The position numbers were made by a program, and so were the translations under genes. From Bacteroidales bacterium (GTDB lineage: Bacteria; Bacteroidota; Bacteroidia; Bacteroidales; GCA-2748055), in the NCBI GenBank assembly GCA_023135025.1, contig JAGLTY010000154.1, positions 1 to 5,681 of the forward strand: a stretch of DNA of 5,681 nt, given 5' to 3'. The notes under the pieces were generated by a model, which ran no database searches, was not told the origin of the DNA, and saw only the letters and a list, made by a program, of their open reading frames with translations. Below are positions 1 through 5,681 of this stretch, one piece after another; positions within the stretch are counted from its first letter, which is position 1, and each line of letters begins with the position of its first letter.

Positions 1-1137
1 AAATGTGATTACTTCCATGTTGTTTACACCCACGTTAAAATATTCCATCGCCCTGATGCCCATCTTTGCCCCGATAATGGAATAAATACCGGTATGGCCA
101 TGGATTTCATTGGTCATAGTGATGGCTTTCCATTCAATGGAACCGAATCTTTCAACAGTTTTAGTCAGTATTTTCGAATATTCAATCTTATACAATGCTG
201 TATCGAGCGGGAAGAAGGTAAATACCCGGTTGGTGGTGGTGGTTGAAGATTTCAGGAGACTATGGATTATCTCATAAACAATACCCGGGGGCGTCTGCCG
301 ATGAAGTGATAAGAATTTTGTGTTTTGTTCTGTCTCAACATCAAACAAAAAAGGGACAGTAAGATAGAGGGGTACTAAATCGTCCCAAAGGTGGAGATGG
401 CTCTCATTGATTTTTTCAACTGCCGGCGGCTGCGAATGAACATCTTCGATCTGGCTGGCATAAACCGAACCGGCGCTGCCAACAAGATCCAGATACTCCC
501 TGTTGACAATCAGGTCATCGGTATTGTTGGCAACAATTTCAAGTGAAATTCCACTCCTCTTTATGTATTCGTAACTTTCGGGCGATACTGAATAATTGAA
601 ACCCTCTTTGATATTGTGATTGTTATACCAGATGATCCGATCAATTTTACCTGCAACACTCTTATTTGTCTTTAGCCAATCGGAATAGGTTTTTAACGAT
701 CCAAGGGCGATCAGCGTAACTTTGTCCCCATAGTTTTCAATTGCACTGTTTAATATTTCAATGGAACTCTTTTTGTGGTCCGGTTCCTCACCATGAATCA
801 CATTTCCCCACTGAATATTCTGGGCAAATGATGTCCAGGCAGGAAGTTCAAAGTCGGTTTTCTCACTTATTCCCACCGGAATACCCTCGTGATGAAATGC
901 GGATAGCAATGAATGGACTTTCATGTAAACCGCATCGGGTAGCAATGTACCCTGAGAACAGGTGATTGCCAGCACCCTGATGTCGTTGCCGGATAGAAGC
1001 ATGGATATGGCCCGCATATCGTCTATGGCGCCATCGGTGTCAATAATGACATGGTATTTCGGTTTTCCTGAATGTGCAAATGTAGCTCCCACAAGAAGTG
1101 CAGACAACAGCAGCGATCCAAATAGTTTTTTTATCAT
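1..1137 (-). CDS. Secreted nucleoside-hydrolase-like protein with C-terminal FmdE-like domain, partial (3' end beyond window)
   Basis: The minus-strand frame is open from ATG at 1137 to the left edge, giving 379 residues with no stop. An in-frame GTG lies just before the ATG. Residues 1-21 form a signal peptide: MIKK, a hydrophobic core, then a likely signal peptidase I site after TFA. Residues 28-300 resemble the inosine-uridine nucleoside hydrolase family, which splits N-glycosidic bonds using a bound Ca2+. The Asp cluster is IIDTDGAIDDM (D33, D35, D39, D40), followed by ALGSLKTYSDWL at 144-155 (family ALGPLTNLA-like) and GFNYSVSPESYEYI at 179-192 (family AEFNxxxDPEAA-like). WDDLVPLYLTVP at 251-262 aligns with the family's HDPLAVAYLL-type segment, so the usual His appears to be Trp. 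A Thr run (299-302) lies in the probable linker. From about residue 340, NEIHGHTGIYSIIGAKMG resembles the start of FmdE-type domains (HGHxxPxxxxGxxMG). The gene lies 81 bases downstream of the sulfatase. Its activity and substrate are unknown, and the FmdE call rests on only about 40 residues. Confidence 0.8.
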   Translation of the reverse strand, partial: MIKKLFGSLLLSALLVGATFAHSGKPKYHVIIDTDGAIDDMRAISMLLSGNDIRVLAITCSQGTLLPDAVYMKVHSLLSAFHHEGIPVGISEKTDFELPAWTSFAQNIQWGNVIHGEEPDHKKSSIEILNSAIENYGDKVTLIALGSLKTYSDWLKTNKSVAGKIDRIIWYNNHNIKEGFNYSVSPESYEYIKRSGISLEIVANNTDDLIVNREYLDLVGSAGSVYASQIEDVHSQPPAVEKINESHLHLWDDLVPLYLTVPFLFDVETEQNTKFLSLHRQTPPGIVYEIIHSLLKSSTTTTNRVFTFFPLDTALYKIEYSKILTKTVERFGSIEWKAITMTNEIHGHTGIYSIIGAKMGIRAMEYFNVGVNNMEVITF

Positions 1138-1218
1138 CACAAAAATGTATTTCTTATTACCGGCTTTTCAGCCTCGTACTAATCTTACAAGGGTTTTACC
1201 GACCACAGTAAGGGTGGT

Positions 1219-2976
1219 TTAAATCCGCTCGAACAAAAACAGGCGAAAATCCATCACACTCTTTCCGGGCATTTCAAGTGCTTTCAGTGACATATGAAAG
1301 ATGCCCTTAGTCAGATCAATGGTTCCCATATCCATCTCCTTCCAATCTTTCACATAGGACTCCCTACGTGGTGTCAGGTCCTCATCCATACCGCGTAGCG
1401 GCGGATCATGGGGCTCTGTGATTTTTGACAGCAACAGGCTCTCTCCCACCGAAAGCTGAAATACAGATCCCTCATCGCCCTCCGGACAGGTATAGTAGAG
1501 CGAAACTTTAAAAATACCATCTTCAGGAACCTCTACCTCCCAGGTGATGCTATCCTGCAGGCCGGTCCAGTTGGTGAAAAATGAGCAGTTGGGCCAGCGG
1601 TTGGAGCGTTTGATGTTGCCATGTGCCTTTCCGTCGCGGGCAGGGATCTGGGTATATTTCAATGCCGGGTGGCCCAGGTAGAAGGGGCGCGGGTCATCCC
1701 GTGGCAACTCCTCTTCAATTTGAAGCCGGTAGGTTTCAGCTACCCTCTCCATCTCCTCCCTGACCAGGGGAAGTTCATCCCGCAGATCCCTCTTCTGACC
1801 CCTGTCGGCCTCTATGTCAAAGAGCCCTCCCTGATGACCCAGCCGGTACTGCTGATTCCTGATGCTTAACCGGCCACCCCAGTAGTTCAGAAGATAACGA
1901 TCCTCCCACCCGGTCTCATCCTCCATGATGCTCTTTTTGACACTGATCCCATCCAGCGGGTAATTGGTTTCAAAGGGAATAGCGCACATCTCGCTAAGGG
2001 TGGGCAGCAGGTCAGTGACGGAGACCAGTCTTTCAACCTTTTTCCCTGCTTTGATCTTTTCGGGCCACTTGATAAACATGGGCGAACGTACGCCGCCTTC
2101 ATCCACAGAACCCTTCTTCCCCTTCATTCCGCCGTTCCAGCGCCAGCGGTTGGGACCATTGTCACAGAAATAGATAATGATGGTGTTCTTATCGATCCCC
2201 AGCTCCCTGGTTTTGTTCACGATACGGCCTACATTCCAATCGATGTTCTCACACATAGCCAGGGCCGCGCGGGTATCGTTGATATCCTCCCTGTCCGATT
2301 CCGACAACATGTTGATAGGTTTCTCCCTGTACCGCTCCCAGTACTCCTGTGGTGCCTGGAAAGGGGTATGTGGAGTATTGAACGGAAGGTAGAGAAAGAA
2401 GGGGCTATCGGCGTGCTCCTCCATAAATGCCAGGCCGTGATCGGTAAAATCATCGATAATAAAACCATTTCCCTGAACGATTTGTCCATTGTGCTCCAGC
2501 ATGGGTGAATGGTAGTTGCCCCAGTGTCCTGAACAGAAACCATAATAGTCTTCAAATCCCCGCCCGTTGGGATGATAGGGATACTGCATACCGTTGTGCC
2601 ACTTGCCATAGGCCGCGGTACTGTAACCAGCCGCTTTAAAGATCTCTGCAATAGTGGTCTCGTCCATATCAAGCCGCTCTCCCCCACCCCCGGTACTGTA
2701 AACACCGCCCCGGAAATGGTAGCGACCGGTCATCAGCTCGGCACGGGTGGGCGAGCAGACCGCACAGACATAGAAGTTCTCCAGTGAGGCACCCGACGCA
2801 GAGAGTGCATCGATATTGGGGGTATTGATGTTGCTGTTCCCATGCAGACCCAGGTCCCCCCACCCCTGATCGTCGGTAAGGATCACTACGACATTGGGGC
2901 GCTTCATCGCCTGTTTGGTGGAACAACCAGCCAGGACAAAGAGAGTAAGCATACAAACAAGGAACAGCTGTCTCAT
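1219..2976 (-). CDS. Sulfatase (formylglycine-dependent, arylsulfatase-like) lipoprotein
   Basis: Family S1 sulfatases hydrolyse sulfate esters, here probably on a glycan outside the cytoplasm. Numbering is from the ATG at 2976 (585 aa). Residues 1-18 are a lipoprotein signal, MRQLFLV to LAGC, with the lipidated Cys at 18. The sulfatase fold starts at PNVVVILTDDQGWGD, with metal-binding D35 and D36. The nucleophile motif CSPTR (Cys74, matching CxPxR) followed by AELMTGR is complete, so Cys74 should be converted to formylglycine; the maturase is not in the window. Other expected motifs are GKWH (124-127), NTPHTP (His203), CDNGPN (D272, N273) and GKKGS followed by EGGVRSP (Lys288 region). GGLFDIEADRGQKRDL is the usual C-terminal subdomain signature. 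Residues from about 470 to 585 form an extra beta-rich region resembling carbohydrate-binding sandwich domains. An upstream in-frame ATG at 3021 is rejected because it would put 15 residues before the lipoprotein signal and lies upstream of the apparent promoter. The sulfatase subfamily and substrate cannot be read from the sequence. Confidence 0.94.
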   Translation of the reverse strand: MRQLFLVCMLTLFVLAGCSTKQAMKRPNVVVILTDDQGWGDLGLHGNSNINTPNIDALSASGASLENFYVCAVCSPTRAELMTGRYHFRGGVYSTGGGGERLDMDETTIAEIFKAAGYSTAAYGKWHNGMQYPYHPNGRGFEDYYGFCSGHWGNYHSPMLEHNGQIVQGNGFIIDDFTDHGLAFMEEHADSPFFLYLPFNTPHTPFQAPQEYWERYREKPINMLSESDREDINDTRAALAMCENIDWNVGRIVNKTRELGIDKNTIIIYFCDNGPNRWRWNGGMKGKKGSVDEGGVRSPMFIKWPEKIKAGKKVERLVSVTDLLPTLSEMCAIPFETNYPLDGISVKKSIMEDETGWEDRYLLNYWGGRLSIRNQQYRLGHQGGLFDIEADRGQKRDLRDELPLVREEMERVAETYRLQIEEELPRDDPRPFYLGHPALKYTQIPARDGKAHGNIKRSNRWPNCSFFTNWTGLQDSITWEVEVPEDGIFKVSLYYTCPEGDEGSVFQLSVGESLLLSKITEPHDPPLRGMDEDLTPRRESYVKDWKEMDMGTIDLTKGIFHMSLKALEMPGKSVMDFRLFLFERI

Positions 2977-3001
2977 ATTCTCGGATTCTTTTAACGAATA
3001 C

Positions 3002-3033
3002 CAAAAATAGAGATCATTCACGAGTGAACCAAA
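3002..3033 (-). promoter_or_regulatory. Bacteroidota-type promoter for the sulfatase gene
   Basis: On the minus strand, TTTG at 3033-3030 is followed by exactly 20 bases and then TATTTTTG at 3009-3002. This matches the Bacteroidota primary-sigma consensus of TTTG near -33 and TAnnTTTG near -7. Transcription would begin around 2996-2998 and leave a purine-rich leader of about 20 bases before the ATG at 2976. The position just after the permease stop implies the sulfatase can be transcribed independently of the permease. It also supports the 2976 start, because the ATG at 3021 would lie upstream of the transcript. Assigned from consensus and position only. Confidence 0.55.
3017..3028. promoter_or_regulatory. 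Small dyad inside the sulfatase promoter spacer (possible operator)
   Basis: TTCAC-GA-GTGAA is an inverted repeat with 5-base arms and a 2-base centre. It lies wholly between the proposed -33 and -7 boxes of the sulfatase promoter, where a bound repressor would block RNA polymerase. Arms this short can arise by chance, and no T-tract follows, so it is not a convincing terminator for the permease gene. No regulator gene is visible nearby. Confidence 0.25.
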
Positions 3034-3035
3034 CC

Positions 3036-5471
3036 TTATTCGTTCCTGATGCTTTCAGCCGGATTGGCGGTAGCCGCCCGGTAGGAATGAAAGCTCACCG
3101 TAAACATGGCCAGGAGCAGCACCACCAGAGTGACCATAAGCAACACAAGGAAGAATACACCCGCCTGGAAATTGATATGGTAGGCAAATTTCTGCAGCCA
3201 TGCCCTTACACCAAAGTAGGCGGGTATGGAGATCAGTCCGCTGATGGCCAGTAGGTTGAACACCTCGCGGGAGAGAAGCCGCATCACTACCTTTACCGAA
3301 GCTCCCATGATCTTTCGTATACCAATCTCCCGGGTACGCTGGTTGGTGGTATAGGAGATCAGTCCCAAAAGACCCAGGCAGGTGATAAAGATGGAGAGGA
3401 TGGAAAAAACCAGCAAAATCTGGCTGGTGCGCCGTTCTGTGGCAAACAATTTGTCAAACTCCTCATCCATCCAGGAGTATTCGAAAGGAGCGTCGCTATT
3501 GAACTCACTCCAGGTACGTTCGAGGAATGAAATGGTTTCGGCCCGGTTGCCCTCACCCAGCCGGATGGTGATTACACCCTCCCAGTTGCCCGGCATAAAG
3601 TGCATGGCCATGGGCGCAATCTCTGATTGCATGGAGGCAAAATGAAAATCTTTAACCACACCGATAATGGGTTTGAATCTGTCCTCTTCCCCCTCCCCGC
3701 CAGGTTCCATAAATCTATTATTCAGGGGATCTTCCAACCCGAGTGCCTTCACGGCCGCTTCATTGATCACCACACCAAAGGAGTCGGAAGGCATATCCCG
3801 ACTAAAAAATCTTCCGCTGGCCATCTCCATACCCATGGCCCGGTCAAAGTCATAACTTACACGAGAGGTGGCCAGTGTGAAAATCTCACCACGGTCCCAT
3901 CCCTCCAGCCAGTGTGCATTGTCCGAATATGCTGTAGAGGGGATCGAGGTTGTATTGGCAGCAGCAACTACATTGGAGTGCTGAACAATCTGCTCCTTAA
4001 ATGCATCGATCCTGCCCTCCAGCACATCCGATCTGTGTACCAGCAACAGATTCTCCTTATTAAAGCCTGTCTCCTTTTTCTGCATATAGTGCAGCTGCCG
4101 GTTCACCACGATGGTCCCCACAAGAATAACAATGGTCACGGTGAACTGAAGTACAATTAACACACTCCGGAGCAGGCTCCTGCCCGAACTGCTCTTTTCT
4201 GAGCTGAATACCGCTGCCGGTTTGAATGATGCCAGTATAAAAGCCGGGTAACTTCCCGCCACAACTCCTATAACGATGGCAAAGGTGATCAGCAGCGGGA
4301 TGATCCACGACTGAGCGAAAATATCAAATTGAAGGTTGAGCTGGATCATGTTGTTATAGCCGGGGAGAAACAGATAGACCAGCGCCACCGCTGCCACCAG
4401 CGATATCAGGCTTAACAACACCGACTCGGTAAGAAACTGGGTGATCAGCTGTGACCGTTTGCTGCCCACCACTTTTCTTAAGCCAACCTCCCTGGCGCGG
4501 GTGGTCGAACGGGCAGTGGCCAGGTTCATAAAGTTAACCCCGGCGATGACCAGCATCAGAATGGCGGCCACCAGGAAGACATATACATAGAGCGGGTTCC
4601 CATTGGGTTCATGCTCGTACTGCAGATCCGAGTGGAGATGAATATCTGTTAGTTTTTGAACCTTATATCCATAGGAGTTCCCCGACTCCTCAAACTGCTG
4701 CACATCAACCCCCAGGAACTGTTCCAGCAAGGGTCCCACATATTTGACAAGCATCTCCCTTAATTGAGATTCAAATTCCACAGGATCGGTACCCTCCTTC
4801 AGAACCACATAGGTATAGTAATTATGGTTTAGCCAGTTGGTACTCCTGCTGTCTCTCAATGTTGAGAGGGAGCCGAGCATCTTACAGTGGAAATGGGAAT
4901 TCTGTGGAAAGTCTGCCATGACCCCGGTGATCACCGACAGGTTGGTATCCTGTTCAATCTTTAAGGTCTGCCCGATGGGATCTTCGCTCCCGAAATATTT
5001 TCGTGCATACTCCTCGGTAAGAACAATGCTTCGGGGCTCCGTCAGACAGGTCCCGGGGTCACCCCTCAGTAGTTCAAAGCTAAAGAGATCAAAAAAGGTT
5101 GAATCGGCAAAGATAAATTCATCATCTGTCTCCTGGAAGGTTACATCGCCCCGCTTCACCATCCACCCACCTGATTTTCTGAGTCTGACCGACTGCTCCA
5201 CTTCAGGGTAATCATTTAGCAGTGCTTCTGCCATGGGAGGTGATGAAATGGCATGTCGCATCTCAGTGGCCGGCATACTTCCTGAGATCCAGACCCGGTA
5301 AATCCGGTCCGACTTCTCATGGAACCGGTCATAGGTCATCTCATTGATCACATAGAGCAGGATAAAAATGGTGCTGGCGAGACCGATGGTCAGACCGAAA
5401 ATATTGATCAAAGTGTATCCCCTGTGTCTCCAGAGATTTCGCAGGGCAACAAGAATATAGTTTCTAAGCAT
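3036..5471 (-). CDS. ABC transporter permease, FtsX/MacB type with duplicated permease modules
   Basis: This is a complete 811-residue inner-membrane protein. Helix 1 spans about 21-43 (IFGLTIGLASTIFILLYV) and is followed by a MacB-like periplasmic domain (44-293). Helices 2-4 lie at about 294-316, 346-369 and 389-412. A second module repeats this plan: helix 5 at 434-456, a periplasmic domain at 457-683, and helices 6-8 at about 684-706, 734-754 and 771-793. After helix 2 and helix 6 come the paired coupling motifs AREVGLRKVVGSKRSQ (326-341) and TREIGIRKIMGAS (713-725), which in this family face the ATPase. The C-terminus NPAESIRNE and the N-terminal RNLWRHRGYTLINIFGL are typical of the long permeases common in Bacteroidota. 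Relatives work by mechanotransmission, in efflux or lipoprotein and peptide handling, rather than by import. No ATPase or membrane-fusion partner is in the window, so the cargo is unknown. The ATG at 5471 is chosen because it begins the conserved N-terminus and sits directly downstream of a promoter-like element. Confidence 0.93.
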   Translation of the reverse strand: MLRNYILVALRNLWRHRGYTLINIFGLTIGLASTIFILLYVINEMTYDRFHEKSDRIYRVWISGSMPATEMRHAISSPPMAEALLNDYPEVEQSVRLRKSGGWMVKRGDVTFQETDDEFIFADSTFFDLFSFELLRGDPGTCLTEPRSIVLTEEYARKYFGSEDPIGQTLKIEQDTNLSVITGVMADFPQNSHFHCKMLGSLSTLRDSRSTNWLNHNYYTYVVLKEGTDPVEFESQLREMLVKYVGPLLEQFLGVDVQQFEESGNSYGYKVQKLTDIHLHSDLQYEHEPNGNPLYVYVFLVAAILMLVIAGVNFMNLATARSTTRAREVGLRKVVGSKRSQLITQFLTESVLLSLISLVAAVALVYLFLPGYNNMIQLNLQFDIFAQSWIIPLLITFAIVIGVVAGSYPAFILASFKPAAVFSSEKSSSGRSLLRSVLIVLQFTVTIVILVGTIVVNRQLHYMQKKETGFNKENLLLVHRSDVLEGRIDAFKEQIVQHSNVVAAANTTSIPSTAYSDNAHWLEGWDRGEIFTLATSRVSYDFDRAMGMEMASGRFFSRDMPSDSFGVVINEAAVKALGLEDPLNNRFMEPGGEGEEDRFKPIIGVVKDFHFASMQSEIAPMAMHFMPGNWEGVITIRLGEGNRAETISFLERTWSEFNSDAPFEYSWMDEEFDKLFATERRTSQILLVFSILSIFITCLGLLGLISYTTNQRTREIGIRKIMGASVKVVMRLLSREVFNLLAISGLISIPAYFGVRAWLQKFAYHINFQAGVFFLVLLMVTLVVLLLAMFTVSFHSYRAATANPAESIRNE

Positions 5472-5490
5472 TAAGAGAAGTTTCCATATA

Positions 5491-5516
5491 GACGTACAAG
5501 ACGCCGAAATGTCACA
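5491..5516 (-). promoter_or_regulatory. Candidate ECF-sigma promoter for the permease gene
   Basis: On the minus strand, TGTGAC (5516-5511) is followed by exactly 16 bases and then CGTC (5494-5491) with TATA directly after. ECF sigma factors typically recognise an AAC-like -35 element and a CGTC or CGTA-type -10 separated by about 16 bases, so motif and spacing both fit, although the -35 reads GAC instead of AAC. Transcription would start about 5483-5486, leaving a leader of roughly 13-15 bases without a clear Shine-Dalgarno. No TAnnTTTG box was found for this direction. This is an inference from consensus; no sigma-factor gene is in the window. Confidence 0.45.
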
Positions 5517-5544
5517 GGAAAGTGAAAAAAATCCGATTTGTATC

Positions 5545-5552
5545 TATATTTG
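5545..5552 (+). promoter_or_regulatory. TAnnTTTG -7 box for the rightward gene
   Basis: TATATTTG is an exact match to the Bacteroidota -7 consensus and ends 20 bases before the ATG at 5573. No TTTG or TTG was found at the expected distance upstream (about 5521-5526 reads agtgaa), so the -33 element is missing or degenerate. The position, directly ahead of an open frame reading away from the permease, supports the call. The AT-rich context raises the chance of a coincidental match. Confidence 0.4.
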
Positions 5553-5572
5553 TGGTTGTAAAATATCCCCAT

Positions 5573-5681
5573 ATGAAAACCATACTAAACTGGAAAAAAG
5601 GCCCTTTCTCCACAACCTGTCAGATTTTTTCAGGCGCGGAGTCTTTGGGACAACTGGAGGATCATCCATTCAGGCAGACAT
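5573..5681 (+). CDS. Unrecognised protein, N-terminal fragment (runs off right edge)
   Basis: An open frame starts with ATG at 5573 and continues to the window edge for 36 complete codons without a stop. The visible product starts MKTILNWKKGPFSTTCQIF and continues GAESLGQLEDHPFRQT. It has no hydrophobic signal peptide or membrane segment in the visible part, so it is probably cytoplasmic. No known family was recognised. Coding status is supported by the exact TAnnTTTG box 20 bases upstream, by the divergent layout with the permease, and by a plausible residue mix with no low complexity. No good Shine-Dalgarno precedes the ATG, which is common in Bacteroidota. At this length a chance open frame cannot be excluded. 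Confidence 0.55.
   Translation, partial: MKTILNWKKGPFSTTCQIFSGAESLGQLEDHPFRQT

Noticed and set aside
1138..1148. TACATTTT as a possible -7 box for the left-edge gene
   Set aside because: It matches 7 of 8 positions but sits almost against the start codon and would leave no leader. No suitably spaced TTTG lies upstream.
1162..1173. GGCT-GAAA-AGCC hairpin (minus strand) between sulfatase and the left-edge gene, considered as a terminator
   Set aside because: The stem is only 4 base pairs and no T-tract follows on either strand.
1202..1218. ACCAC / GTGGT inverted repeat just after the sulfatase stop
   Set aside because: It has 5-base arms, a 7-base loop and no following T-run on the minus strand, so it is too weak to call a terminator.
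741..1222. Two short plus-strand open frames (741-965 and 962-1222)
   Set aside because: They are antisense to the nucleoside-hydrolase-like gene, whose minus-strand frame carries a signal peptide and family motifs. They have no motifs of their own.
2229..2705. 158-codon minus-strand open frame inside the sulfatase
   Set aside because: It is a shifted frame over conserved sulfatase motifs, with no recognisable domain. The sulfatase frame itself is intact, so it does not indicate a frameshift.
3627..4160. 177-codon plus-strand open frame inside the permease gene
   Set aside because: It lies entirely antisense to the well-supported permease, has no family motifs, and has His/Gln/Cys-rich composition typical of a shadow frame.

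Overview
The window looks like chromosomal DNA from a member of the Bacteroidota. Four things point there: promoter-like TAnnTTTG boxes instead of the usual -10 hexamer, weak or absent Shine-Dalgarno sequences, an FtsX/MacB-type permease of about 800 residues, and a lipoprotein sulfatase of the kind abundant in that phylum. The genus cannot be fixed from this much sequence. No RNA gene, insertion sequence, CRISPR array or origin was seen.

Layout, right to left along the minus strand, which carries almost everything. At the far right (5573-5681, plus strand) is the beginning of an unrecognised gene that runs off the edge. A 101-base divergent spacer (5472-5572) separates it from a complete ABC-transporter permease (5471-3036, 811 aa). 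The spacer holds an ECF-sigma-like promoter facing the permease and a TATATTTG box facing the other gene. Next comes a sulfatase lipoprotein (2976-1219, 585 aa from the preferred start). Its own TTTG-N20-TATTTTTG promoter sits just after the permease stop and has a small dyad inside its spacer. After an 81-base gap comes a secreted protein (1137-1, 379 aa seen, no stop in the window) that runs off the left edge. This last gene is easily missed because its frame never closes. It has an N-terminal nucleoside-hydrolase-like domain and, starting about 40 residues before the edge, what looks like an FmdE-type domain.

The sulfatase and the nucleoside-hydrolase-like protein are both exported, face the same way and have no clear terminator between them, so they may be co-transcribed and act on related extracytoplasmic substrates. 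That link is inferred from position only. The permease is probably a separate transcription unit under an envelope- or stress-type sigma factor. Its ATPase partner is not in the window.

The most interesting items are the nucleoside-hydrolase/FmdE-like fusion with altered active-site positions, and the two different promoter types that divide the minus-strand genes into separate units.
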